Below, one piece after another: positions 27,060 through 36,800 of a DNA stretch of 64,000 nucleotides. The DNA is from Clostridia bacterium (GTDB taxonomy: Bacteria > Bacillota > Clostridia > Saccharofermentanales > Saccharofermentanaceae). Made by a program: the position numbers and the translations under genes. The stretch's first letter is position 1, and each line of letters begins with the position of its first letter. The stretch spans positions 1-64,000 of the forward strand of contig JAKSRG010000011.1 of assembly GCA_024403735.1 (NCBI GenBank), in the 5' to 3' direction. A model generated the notes under the pieces. The model saw only the letters and a list, made by a program, of their open reading frames with translations, was not told the origin of the DNA and searched no databases.

Positions 27060-28283
27060 TTAGAAATCTACCTCTGTATCGTAGTAGCAACACTTGAAGA
27101 GCTTCTCCATCTCCTCAACAGATGGCTGACGTGGGTTAGAACCAGTACAAGCATCACCGATTGCATTAACTGCGATATCGTGGAGTCTCTCAAGGAATAC
27201 TTCCTCTGGTACGAAGCCCTGCTCTGTTGGATAGCTATCAGCACCATAATTCTTGATACAGTGTGGAATATTAAGATCATCATTCATCTTACGGAGGTAA
27301 GCGATAAGAGCCTTAACCTTCTCATCATCTGAAGCAGACTTATCGCAGATACCCATGTAATCAACGATAACACCATAACGCTTCTTAGCTGTCTCATCCT
27401 TAGCATTGAATGCGATTACCTTAGGGAGATACATAGCGTTAGCAGCACCATGGATGATGTGTGCGCCGTAATCAGCAAATGCAGCACCTGTCTTGTGAGC
27501 CATTGAGTGAACGATACCAAGAAGTGCGTTAGAGAATGACATACCTGCAAGGCACTGTGCGTTATGCATACGATCACGAGCTTCCATATCATCGTTATAA
27601 GACTTAACAAGATCATTCATGATCATCTCAATAGCGTGAATTGCAAGTGGATCTGTGTAATCACAGTTAGCTGTAGAAACATAAGCCTCAACTGCATGTG
27701 TCATAGCATCCATACCTGTATGAGCAACGAGCTTCTTAGGCATTGTGTGAGCGAGCTCAGGATCTACGATAGCAACATCAGGTGTAATCTCGAAGTCAGC
27801 GATAGGATACTTAATACCCTTGCTGTAATCTGTAATGATTGAGAAAGCTGTAACCTCTGTAGCTGTACCAGATGTAGAAGAAACTGCACAGAAATGAGCC
27901 TTACGACGGAGCTCAGGAATACCAAATACCTTGCACATATCTTCAAATGTGCAATCTGGATACTCGTACTTAATCCACATAGCCTTAGCAGCATCGATTG
28001 GAGAACCACCACCGATAGCAACAATCCAATCTGGCTCGAACTCGAGCATAGCATCTGCACCACGCATTACAGTCTCAACTGATGGATCTGGCTCGATACC
28101 ATCGAAAATCTTAACTTCCATACCTGCTTCCTTAAGGTAGCTCTCTGCCTTATCGAGGAAACCAAAGCGCTTCATTGAACCGCCACCTACGCAGATAATT
28201 GCCTTCTTACCCTTGAAAGACTTCAATGCTTCCAAAGAACCCTTACCATGATAAATATCTCTAGGTAATGTAAAACGTGCCAT
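27060..28283 (-). CDS. Iron-containing alcohol dehydrogenase
   Basis: 407 residues, type III (Fe-ADH). NAD(P) binding loop GGGSPIDAAKAM, the family signature around TSGTATEVTAFSIIT, and metal ligands in HTGMDAMTHAVE and later GIVHSMAHKTG...HGAANA. The gene probably interconverts a short aldehyde and alcohol for NAD(P)H recycling in fermentation; whether it is an ethanol, butanol or diol enzyme cannot be told. An in-frame TTG at 28298 lies before GGAGG; the true start is ATG 28283, eight bases after GGAGG. Monocistronic with a long leader and an extended -10 promoter. Confidence 0.93.
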   Translation of the reverse strand: MARFTLPRDIYHGKGSLEALKSFKGKKAIICVGGGSMKRFGFLDKAESYLKEAGMEVKIFDGIEPDPSVETVMRGADAMLEFEPDWIVAIGGGSPIDAAKAMWIKYEYPDCTFEDMCKVFGIPELRRKAHFCAVSSTSGTATEVTAFSIITDYSKGIKYPIADFEITPDVAIVDPELAHTMPKKLVAHTGMDAMTHAVEAYVSTANCDYTDPLAIHAIEMIMNDLVKSYNDDMEARDRMHNAQCLAGMSFSNALLGIVHSMAHKTGAAFADYGAHIIHGAANAMYLPKVIAFNAKDETAKKRYGVIVDYMGICDKSASDDEKVKALIAYLRKMNDDLNIPHCIKNYGADSYPTEQGFVPEEVFLERLHDIAVNAIGDACTGSNPRQPSVEEMEKLFKCCYYDTEVDF

Positions 28284-28370
28284 AAATAGTACCTCCAATA
28301 CATATACTTAATAAGCATTCATATGAGACCTCGTCTGTAGACTGCGTAGCCATGAACGCAACTAAAATTA

Positions 28371-28399
28371 ATTATAGCACCATTGAGGTGGTTTTTGTA
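28371..28399 (-). promoter_or_regulatory. Extended -10 promoter of the alcohol dehydrogenase
   Basis: Minus strand TGCTATAAT (TATAAT at 28371-28376) with a weak TACAAA at 28394-28399. It shares GGTGCTATAA with the divergent plus-strand promoter, as an inverted repeat 28372-28381/28445-28454. Confidence 0.65.
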
Positions 28400-28426
28400 G
28401 AAAATAAATAAAAAAGTTTACGTTTT

Positions 28427-28455
28427 TTGATATTTTTAGTACAAGGTGCTATAAA
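28427..28455 (+). promoter_or_regulatory. Strong rightward promoter with no gene behind it
   Basis: TTGATA (28427-28432), 17 bases, TATAAA (28450-28455) with TG at the extended -10 position. The predicted start is near 28462; downstream are GTGTTTTCAAGATATTC and the hairpin at 28503-28532, then the antisense side of the symporter gene. Candidate small or antisense RNA. Confidence 0.5.
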
Positions 28456-28502
28456 CGTCAAGGTTAACGGCGTGTTTTCAAGATATTCAGAGCAACAGAA
28501 AA

Positions 28503-28532
28503 CCCTTAAAGATTATTCAAAATCTTTAAGGG
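28503..28532 (-). terminator. Terminator of the symporter operon
   Basis: Perfect 12-bp stem CCCTTAAAGATT/AATCTTTAAGGG with a 6-base loop; minus strand continues TTTTC. The plus-strand tail, CCTTCTTAGG, is a poor terminator tail. Confidence 0.85.
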
Positions 28533-28558
28533 CCTTCTTAGGTATGAATTAACGGAGA

Positions 28559-29854
28559 TTAACTATTAAATCGGCTTCTATCAAGCTCCTTATTCTGGTG
28601 AGCAATGATAGTTGTACATACTGCATCACCTGTGATGTTAACAGCTGTACGAAGCATATCAAGAATTCTATCGATACCCATGATAAGCGCAATTGCCTCA
28701 ACAGGGAGACCAACCGAAGTGAATACCATTGATAGAGTAACAAGACCAACAGATGGGATACCAGCTGTTCCGATTGATGCCAATGTAGCAGTAGCGATTA
28801 CTGTAAGATATCCCTTAAGTCCAAGATCAATTCCATATGCCTGAGCAGCGAATACTACAGCTACGCCCTGCATGATTGAAGTACCATCCATGTTGATTGT
28901 TGCACCAAGTGGAATTGTGAAAGATGAAATCTTACGAGATACACCCATCTTCTCTTCAAGAGTATCGATGTTCATAGGAATAGTCGCATTCGATGTAGAT
29001 GTTGAGAACGCAAATGCCATTACTGGGAAGAACTTCTTAATGAACTTGAATGGATTAAGTCTTGTAAAGATAAAAAAGAGAATAATGTATACGCCAAAGC
29101 ACTGAACACCGAGAGCAGTTACTACGCTACCCATATACTTGATGAGTGGCAAGAATGCATCGAAACCAAGACCAGCAAATGTTTTAGCGATCATACAGAA
29201 AACACCGATAGGAGCAAAGCTCATAACGAGAGTAGTCATCTCCATCATGAAATCATTGCACTGGTTCATGAGGTTACTAAGCATCTCTGCTCTGTCGCCC
29301 ATCTTAGCAAGTACGATACCTGTAATGAGTGCGAAGAAAATAACCTGGAGCATTATTCCATTAGCCAAAGAATTGAATGGATTATCTGGAATAATATTCA
29401 AGAGTGTATCTGTCGCAGAAGTTGAATCAGCTACCTGCACATTATCAGCAGCTACAATTGATGCCATATCAAGACCAACACCTGGCTTAACGATGTTTGC
29501 AACTAAGATAGCAACAGATACAGCCAATGCAGTTGTACAGAGATAGAAAACAATTGTCTTACCGCCAACTTTACCAAGTGACTTAGTATCACCAATTGAA
29601 GAGGCACCACATACTAGAGAGAAGAATACAAGTGGTACAACAAGCATCTTCATAAATCTGATAAAACCATCACCAATTACGTGGAAAATACCATTAACAA
29701 AAATCGTATCTCTTACATAACCTGCTGGGATGAATACGTTGAATATTACGCCTACAATAAGACCCAAGATAAGGCCAATAAAAATCTTTGTAGTGAGGGA
29801 AAACTTCTTTTTCTTCCCCGCATTTGTATTATCTACTTTATTACCTTTAACCAT
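28559..29854 (-). CDS. Dicarboxylate/amino acid:cation symporter (GltP/DctA family)
   Basis: 431 residues with about eight membrane helices and re-entrant loops. The family motifs are present: the serine-rich FAFSTSTSNATIPMN loop, and TINMDGTSIMQG containing the NMDGT Na+/substrate site. Takes up glutamate, aspartate or C4-dicarboxylates with H+ or Na+. A Lys-rich cytoplasmic N-terminus precedes helix 1. It starts seven bases after the RmlD-like gene, whose last codons hold the ribosome site AGGTGAG, so the two form an operon. Confidence 0.93.
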   Translation of the reverse strand: MVKGNKVDNTNAGKKKKFSLTTKIFIGLILGLIVGVIFNVFIPAGYVRDTIFVNGIFHVIGDGFIRFMKMLVVPLVFFSLVCGASSIGDTKSLGKVGGKTIVFYLCTTALAVSVAILVANIVKPGVGLDMASIVAADNVQVADSTSATDTLLNIIPDNPFNSLANGIMLQVIFFALITGIVLAKMGDRAEMLSNLMNQCNDFMMEMTTLVMSFAPIGVFCMIAKTFAGLGFDAFLPLIKYMGSVVTALGVQCFGVYIILFFIFTRLNPFKFIKKFFPVMAFAFSTSTSNATIPMNIDTLEEKMGVSRKISSFTIPLGATINMDGTSIMQGVAVVFAAQAYGIDLGLKGYLTVIATATLASIGTAGIPSVGLVTLSMVFTSVGLPVEAIALIMGIDRILDMLRTAVNITGDAVCTTIIAHQNKELDRSRFNS

Positions 29855-29861
29855 ATCTTAC

Positions 29862-30698
29862 TCACCTATTCGCAATGTAATCTTTGAGATCTGTCTGCCA
29901 GTCTGGCATCTCATAAATCTCAGTCATCTTTAGCATCAAATTCTCGAGTAATGTTGACTTAACCTGACCATCTGGAGATGTCTCTTCAACTGCGAGATTA
30001 GTGTCGTAAGAAAGACCTTCAAGGATAGCTCTAGCGAACTCAAGACGAGTGCAAGAACCTTCGCAGGAAGCATGAATAATTCCGTACTCAGATTTATCTA
30101 CTAATGAACATATGAAATCAGCAAGTGTACTGCTGCTAGTTGGTGAAGATACTTTATATGAAGGCACAGTAAAAGGTTCACCCTTCTTAGCCATTTCCTC
30201 AACAAACGCGAAGAAGTGCTTATCACCTGCACCATAAACCCATGAAGATCTAACAATAAGATGCTTAGGGTTCAATTCGCGAACATAGTTCTCACCTGCA
30301 AGTTTTGACTTACCATATACTGTAACAGGATTTGGTGTGTCGAACTCTGTCATTGCACTAACAGATGAACATGAGAATACATCATCTGTTGAGAGCTGAA
30401 TAATTTTTGCATTGAGTTTTCGAGAAATATTAGCAAGATTTCTAGCTCCAAGAGCATTAACCTTAAATGCTTCAACCATATGGTCTTCGCAATAAGCTAT
30501 GTTAGAAATACTAGCGCAATTAATAATAACTGTTGGTCTATATAAATCTGCTGCTCTCTCAACCTGAAGTGAATCTGTAATATCTACATCACTTATATCA
30601 GTTGCTACCACACGATTCTCTGTGTTCGCCTTGAGAAGCTTAACAATCTCTGTTCCGAGCTGACCAGAAGCTCCTGTAATCCAAATTGAATTTTTCAT
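29862..30698 (-). CDS. RmlD-like NAD(P)-dependent sugar-nucleotide reductase
   Basis: 278 residues, extended SDR fold. Rossmann motif ITGASGQLGTEIV, the ASISNIAYCEDH segment typical of RmlD (dTDP-4-dehydrorhamnose reductase), and the catalytic pair YGKSKLAGE (Tyr-x-x-x-Lys). No other rhamnose genes are near, and the partner gene is a symporter, so the substrate remains open; some family members are regulatory methionine adenosyltransferase subunits or general NDP-sugar reductases. Ribosome site AAAGGTG. Confidence 0.82.
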   Translation of the reverse strand: MKNSIWITGASGQLGTEIVKLLKANTENRVVATDISDVDITDSLQVERAADLYRPTVIINCASISNIAYCEDHMVEAFKVNALGARNLANISRKLNAKIIQLSTDDVFSCSSVSAMTEFDTPNPVTVYGKSKLAGENYVRELNPKHLIVRSSWVYGAGDKHFFAFVEEMAKKGEPFTVPSYKVSSPTSSSTLADFICSLVDKSEYGIIHASCEGSCTRLEFARAILEGLSYDTNLAVEETSPDGQVKSTLLENLMLKMTEIYEMPDWQTDLKDYIANR

Positions 30699-30796
30699 CT
30701 GATAAACACCTTTTCACGCTTAATATGTAATAGGATACCATCTATTTGAACAGTTCAACAGACGGCAAAACAACCTAAAGTAGATTTGACAATATG

Positions 30797-31066
30797 TCAC
30801 ATTTTCCCAAAGAAATAATAGATAAGTACAACCGCAGCTATATTACAGATTAACGCCAAAGGAACACCAATAAAAAACTTAGGCTTACGAGTTTTGTGTC
30901 TAAATAAAGACATGCCAATAATGCCACCTAATGCGCCTCCAAGAAATGACATTAGGATAAGCGTAGCTTCTTTAATTCGCCACTGGTGAGCAATCGCTTT
31001 CTTCTTATCGATACCAAACAACACGAATGTCGCAATACTCATTACACCCAAATAAATCAAGATCAT
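30797..31066 (-). CDS. DUF1294 membrane protein
   Basis: 89 residues, three hydrophobic segments. The loop DKKKAIAHQWRIKEATL followed by a Gly-rich helix (GGALGGIIGMSLFRHKTRKPKF) is the DUF1294 pattern; related proteins are sometimes fused to cold-shock domains. Function unknown. ATG 31066 with AGAGG six bases upstream is preferred to a TTG two codons earlier. Transcribed alone. Confidence 0.85.
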   Translation of the reverse strand: MILIYLGVMSIATFVLFGIDKKKAIAHQWRIKEATLILMSFLGGALGGIIGMSLFRHKTRKPKFFIGVPLALICNIAAVVLIYYFFGKM

Positions 31067-31162
31067 AATCAACCTCTTAACAACAAAATAAAACCTTCAT
31101 AATGACAAAGCTTATGCTCATATCATATATGAAGGTTCGTAATAAATCACTTTTAATCGCTA

Positions 31163-31873
31163 TCAATCTTTCTTCTGTCTGAAAATTCTTGATGGACGAT
31201 GACCAGCATTATTTGTCATCTTACCTGTATCCTCAATCTTCTTAGCGATAACTCTTCTAAATGCTGGAGCAAGAAGCTTCTCACCTAAAACAATCTCATA
31301 TACTTCCTGAAGTTCAGAGATTGTAAACTCCTCTGGCATCATATGGAAAACGATATCAGACTCAACAATCTTACCTCTTAATCTGTTCATTGCCTCATCA
31401 ATAATATCCTTATGATCGAAAGCGATGTCATACTTATCAAGAGCATCAATTGGAACCCAAATAGCATCCTTAAGATTTGTCTTGTTAGCATCAAGAAGTG
31501 AGATATAAGCTGAACTTACAATTCTCATACGTGGATCTCTATCGATTGCACCAAATGTATAAAGCTGCTCACTATAAATACCTGTAAGACCAGTCTTATT
31601 CTTGAGTGTTCTCTCAAGTGTATCTTCGAGAGATTCCTCAATACCTACGAAACCACCTGGCAATGCATAATAGTTCTTGTATGGATATTCTTCTCTTTTT
31701 ACGAGCAATACCTGAATTGTCTGCTTATCAAGCTTACGGTAATTCTCAGTAGCATCTCTTCTTACGCCGAATACAACTGCATCTACTGTAATCGCAATTG
31801 AAGGATAATCCTTGGCGTCATATTTCTCTAAAAAGATTTTTTCTTCTTCACATGATGGCTTATACTTACTCAT
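31163..31873 (-). CDS. NrtR-like regulator: degenerate Nudix domain plus winged helix
   Basis: 236 residues. The Nudix fold is clear (SIAITVDAVVFGV, NYYALPGGFVGIEE), but the catalytic REUxEE positions read R-T-L-K-N-K-T-G, so the metal-binding Glu residues are gone. The C-terminal part FTISELQEVYEIVLGEKL, with a FRRVIAKK helix, is the NrtR winged helix. NrtR repressors sense ADP-ribose or related NAD metabolites and control NAD genes. No NAD synthesis gene is adjacent. The start ATG 31873 follows GGAGGAAAC; the frame is open 34 codons further, without a better site. Confidence 0.85.
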   Translation of the reverse strand: MSKYKPSCEEEKIFLEKYDAKDYPSIAITVDAVVFGVRRDATENYRKLDKQTIQVLLVKREEYPYKNYYALPGGFVGIEESLEDTLERTLKNKTGLTGIYSEQLYTFGAIDRDPRMRIVSSAYISLLDANKTNLKDAIWVPIDALDKYDIAFDHKDIIDEAMNRLRGKIVESDIVFHMMPEEFTISELQEVYEIVLGEKLLAPAFRRVIAKKIEDTGKMTNNAGHRPSRIFRQKKD

Positions 31874-31971
31874 GTTTCCTCCAAATATGTAAAAATAAGT
31901 TAATAACATTCTGTTAGTATCATAGTACGTTACAATATCTTTGATGTCAATATCTGATAGAAAAAATCTAC

Positions 31972-32577
31972 TCAAAAACTAATAAATTCATCATTGTATG
32001 GAATTTCAAAAGTGCGTCTCTCACTGTCACCAGGTAAAGTAAGACTAAGTCTACATGACATCAATCTAATGTCACCTTTAACTCTACTTCCATACTTACC
32101 ATCACCTACTAATGAATGCTTACGTGACGCGAACTGAACTCTTATCTGATGAGTTCTTCCTGTATGAAGGTTAACCCTAACTAGTGAATATATTTCACCT
32201 TCTCGCTCAATCTCACGTAACACTTCATAATCCAAAGAAGCATCCTTGACACCTTTACGCTCACGATTAACTACAAATGACTTGTTCTTTCTCTTATCGT
32301 GAAGAAGCAAATCTTTGAGTTCACCTTTACTATCAAGGCGACCAAGTACAATTGCGTAGTATGTTTTCGAGATGGTCTTATCCTGAACTTGCTTATTAAG
32401 GAATGCAGCAGCCTTAGGATTTTTGGCAAGGCAAATAAGTCCAGAGACTGGCTTATCGAGACGATTAATGACAAATAACTCCTTACCCATCATCTCACCA
32501 AGCTTCTCACTGTCCTCGCCTACGGCCTTGTTGTAAATAATAACATTGTTACACTCGAATACTATTCGCTCTTCCAT
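31972..32577 (-). CDS. RluA-family pseudouridine synthase
   Basis: 201 residues, short single-domain form without an S4 RNA-binding domain. Catalytic motif FVINRLDKPVSGL (Asp in RLD), followed by KTYYAIVLG and the LHTGRTHQIRVQ motif of the family. Converts uridine to pseudouridine in rRNA or tRNA; target unknown. ATG 32577 is chosen because its GAGG ribosome site is part of the TGAGG formed by the stop codon of the GH32 gene, so translation of the two is coupled. Confidence 0.88.
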   Translation of the reverse strand: MEERIVFECNNVIIYNKAVGEDSEKLGEMMGKELFVINRLDKPVSGLICLAKNPKAAAFLNKQVQDKTISKTYYAIVLGRLDSKGELKDLLLHDKRKNKSFVVNRERKGVKDASLDYEVLREIEREGEIYSLVRVNLHTGRTHQIRVQFASRKHSLVGDGKYGSRVKGDIRLMSCRLSLTLPGDSERRTFEIPYNDEFISF

Positions 32578-32585
32578 TAGGTACC

Positions 32586-33671
32586 TCAGCAAATATATGT
32601 TGTGATTACTTTAGTTCCACCCAAGATGAATACCTCGACAACACCAACATCTTCCAATATCTGCATTGTAGGTTCGTACGCTAGTGGGAACTGACAGATT
32701 GTCTTGCCCTCGAACTGAATTCGCAAAAGACCATTACTATAAGAAACGAAACTACTCTCAGTCTTTACATATGGCATTACCTCACGAATTGGACGCATGC
32801 AAAGCTTATCATCGAAATTAAGATACAACTCACGAGGAATAGTGAACGCACCAACATGCGTCTGACCTTCTGGAACTGCTCGCTGCCAATTATACATCCA
32901 ACCGATAACAACGCGACGATTGTCAGGAGTTAAGAATGTCTGTGGAGCATAGAAGTCTGAGCCAATCTCTATTGCAAAATATGGATCATCAGCGTTATCG
33001 AAAACAAATCGCTCACCATCAAAATCACCCAAGGCAAAATTCACTCTATGTGGAAGGGATTTAATCGAAGAAAACATAAGACAATACTTATCATCAATCT
33101 TGAATAAATCAGGACACTCAACACATGGTCCAAACTGCAAGTCTGAAAATAGTTCACCAACATATTCCCAGTTAAACAAATCATCAGACTTAAAGAGAAG
33201 TAGCTTACCAATATTATCAATACCAGCACCAACTACCATGCGATATGAATCTTCATACTGGAATACCTTTGGGTCTCGAAACTCCTTGTTACTACCTAAA
33301 GGTGAATTTGGAATAACTGGATTATTCTCATACTTCTTAAAAGTAATACCATCTTCTGAATATGCCATTGACTGTGTCTGACCTAACTCATGAGACACAC
33401 TCGTATAGAATAGATAAAGGACATCATCTTTAACAATTGCAGAACCTGAAAAACAACCACCATCATTCTCATAAGGCATATCAGGATACAAAGCGATATC
33501 AAGCTCTTCCCAATTCACTAAATCATCACTTATCGCATGTCCCCAGTGCATCTGACCCCAATGTGTCGCAAAAGGATAGTGCTGAAAGAAAGCGTGATAC
33601 TTACCTTTGAAAAAAACTAGACCATTTGGATCATTCATCCAGCCAACTTTATTCTGAAAATGATACTTCAT
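32586..33671 (-). CDS. GH32 beta-fructosidase, shortened C-terminus
   Basis: 361 residues. Five-blade propeller enzymes of this family split sucrose, sucrose-6-phosphate or fructans. All three catalytic motifs are present: GWMNDPNG (nucleophile Asp) at residues 9-16, FRDPKVF (transition-state Asp), and ECPDLF (acid/base Glu). Family members usually have 450-500 residues because a beta-sandwich follows the propeller; here only about 60 residues remain. No signal peptide, so cytoplasmic. No sugar transporter or kinase is adjacent; the coupled partner is a pseudouridine synthase. Confidence 0.9.
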   Translation of the reverse strand: MKYHFQNKVGWMNDPNGLVFFKGKYHAFFQHYPFATHWGQMHWGHAISDDLVNWEELDIALYPDMPYENDGGCFSGSAIVKDDVLYLFYTSVSHELGQTQSMAYSEDGITFKKYENNPVIPNSPLGSNKEFRDPKVFQYEDSYRMVVGAGIDNIGKLLLFKSDDLFNWEYVGELFSDLQFGPCVECPDLFKIDDKYCLMFSSIKSLPHRVNFALGDFDGERFVFDNADDPYFAIEIGSDFYAPQTFLTPDNRRVVIGWMYNWQRAVPEGQTHVGAFTIPRELYLNFDDKLCMRPIREVMPYVKTESSFVSYSNGLLRIQFEGKTICQFPLAYEPTMQILEDVGVVEVFILGGTKVITTYIC

Positions 33672-33841
33672 AATTCATCCTGCCTATAAAAATAACAAAA
33701 AGAAAGGTATCGCACACCCATTACGATACCTCAATACTTCATAACCTCTTGTCCAAACAGACACGATATTACATAAAGAATTTTAATATAAAAAAGCATT
33801 TCTTACAAGTTCCAGAAATATTGAATACCTTCTGTAAAAAA

Positions 33842-33871
33842 ATGCTACCCTCACATCAGTGAGGATAGCAT
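33842..33871 (-). terminator. Terminator of the PP2C-like/LysM-like gene
   Basis: Thirteen-pair stem ATGCTACCCTCAC/GTGAGGATAGCAT with an ATCA loop, then TTTTTTT on the minus strand. Confidence 0.95.
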
Positions 33872-33884
33872 CTTTAAAACTTAA

Positions 33885-36800
33885 TTATTCTGCCATTGAA
33901 GGAGTTCCTTCGATTGCACCTTCTGCTGTTTCAGCAGTCTCTGCACCAGTATCAACTGGAGCATCAGTTGTGTTTGCAACAGGAACTGAACCATTAATAA
34001 CACCGATTGGTGGCAACAAGAGTGTATCTCCTGATGCTGGTACGTAACCTTCGCCAGCGCCGTTGTACTGACAGATAGTAGCAATTCTTGAATCTGTTGT
34101 ACCTTCAATCTGAATACCATATACCTTGCTGAACAAGTCATACCATGTTCTATAACCTGTGTAATCAGAGAATACGAATACACCAATTGGAGCTGTTGGA
34201 TCAGGTACTGGTGTAGGTGTTGGTACTGTCTCGATTACTGTCTCAGCTGTAGCACTTGGCTCAGTTGTCTTAACCTTTGTCTCATCAGATGAACAAGACT
34301 TAGCGATAAGTGAAATAATAACGATCAAAGAAATGAGCAATACTCCAACGAATGCGAAGAAAAGAATTCCATTTCTTGAAAGCTTAAACTTCTTTTTCTT
34401 TCCACCAGGCTTGTTAGGATTTGGACGACCATTAGGTGCTGGCTTCTTAACACCAGGCTTAGTACCAGGAGTTCCACCAGGTCTTGTCTGAGGTCTACCT
34501 GAAGACATGTCTGCATTAGGATCGATATAATTCATATTCATACCTCCTGTACTGTCATCTGTTCCAAGTCCAAGGATATTATTAATCCACTCACTACCAT
34601 CGTCACCTGTACCATCAACTGGAATTTCAGTTTCTGGAAGTGGTGAGTAACCAGCTGTCTCAGGCTGATATGATGGATCTACTGGAGCACCATATCCACC
34701 TTCAGCATAAGCTGGATCTACATAACCATTATCAATCTGTCCACCATATGCTGGATCTACATAACCTTCTGGAGTTCCATAATCTGGAGTTCCATATTCA
34801 GGTGCATAAGCACCTTCAACAGGAGCCTGATATCCATAATCATCTGGAGCTGGCTGCTGAGCATAACCTGTAGGATCTAGCATACCGTCATCTAATACTT
34901 CACTACCATATGTCTGATATGGAGCCTGCTCACCTGTAATATCCTCATTATAAGCATATTCACCTACTGAATAAGCCTGTGTAGACATATCATCAAGTGG
35001 CTGCTCTGAGTTAACAGCATAAGTAGGAGCATCGTATGTCTGGCCACCATACAAAGGCATATCAGGAATATCCTTAGCCTTTACTTCTGGTTCAGGTTCA
35101 GCATATACAGCGTTCTCAAATGGAAGAACATAACCCTCATCAACAGGAGTTTCTGGAACAATTGGAGCTTCATCCACAGGAGCTACAGGCTGAACTGGAG
35201 CAACAGGAGCTTCTGGAACAAATGGAACACCCGGTACAACTGGCTCAACTGGAGTTGGCTCAGCATTAGGTGCTGTAGAAACTGGGAAGCTAACATTATC
35301 AACTGGGTTAACTGTCTTCTCAGTTGGATCAATCTCAAACTTAGGAGTTGGGATATCGCTTTCAATCTGCTCTAATGGTGATCCTTCTTCCTTCCAATCA
35401 AATGATGGTGGATCGATCTGGTTATCTTCATCACGCATTACTGGTTCACCTCCACTCACACCTTCAGGCTGAACAAAATCTCCCCCTTCTGTACCAGGGA
35501 ATACAACCATTGGGTTCATAGATTCAATATCATCAACATTACCAATACCATATGGATTAAATGGAGCACTTGTCTTGCTATCACCAAACTCAAGTACCTC
35601 ATTACCCTGAGTAAATGTAATCTCATCACTATCAACCTTAACATCAGTTGGCTGTGCAGGTTCATCATCAATAGTGAACATAGGAGCTACAACTGAAGGT
35701 TCAGGTGTAGTCTTAGCTGCAGCTGAAATATCAGGCTTAACATCTGGAGTAACATCAACAGCAGGAATTACAGGAGCAACTTCAACAGGTGCCTCAGCAA
35801 CTACTGGAGTCTCTGTAACAACAGGAATATCAACTACAGGTGTTTCAACCGGAGCAACCTCAACAGGAGCTACAACTGGTGCTTCAACAACTGGAGTCTC
35901 ATCAGCCTTATCAACGACATCAGTAATTACCTTAACTTCTGGAACTTCTGGAACCTCTGGAACTTCTGGTACTACAGGAGCATCACTAGGAGTTTCAGCT
36001 GTCTCTCCAATAGTAGCACTACTCTCAGCCTGCATTTCACGCAAAGCTGCTGCAATTATTCCATTACTTGAAATACCACCTTCACTCTGAACGTGCTGAG
36101 CAAACAATGAATCAAAAGCATTCACTGTCTTTGTATCCATCATCTTGTCATCCTTAGGATCGAATGGAACTTCTGCGACCGGCTCCATTGTCTCAGGAGT
36201 AGTAGCTGGAGTAGCGAAAGGATTAAATGCAGAAACAAATGGTGAGTCTGCAGGAATTTCTGAAGACTGAGGAGCAAACGCTGTACCCTCTGTAATGATA
36301 CTTGGAGCTGGAGTTGGTTCCTCCATAACAAAAGGTGAAATAGACTTAGCATCATCTTCTGCCTTCTTCTGGAGTTCATCATTCTCAACCTTTGATGCTT
36401 CCATATCACCAAATAAGCTCTTCATCATATCTTCAGCGGAAACTTCCTTAGTTGGAACAACATCAACAGATGAATCCAAGAATTCAACTCCCTGCTTTGG
36501 TGTTTCAGGCTTATCTGGAACAACCATTCCAAAAGCTTCATCAGGGATCTTAATTTCTGGCATAGAAGAAGCCACAGCACCAGCAGCTGTAGTAACCGCA
36601 GCGTCACCAAATGAAATTGCAGCAGCACTAGACGCAGCGCTAGCAGATGCAACATCAGCAGCATCAATGCCTGTCTGGAAACCTGCACTAGCAACAGCAC
36701 CAGCAGCAGCACCAATAATTCCACCTTCAAAAGTAGACTTGATGCTCATATTTTCATCGTCTTCTTCTTTATTCTTCTTGCTAAATCTGCTGAAGAAACC

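Noticed and set aside
35674..36090. Thr/Gly/Ser repeat ORF opposite the PP2C-like gene
   Set aside because: Antisense shadow of the Val/Pro/Glu repeats.
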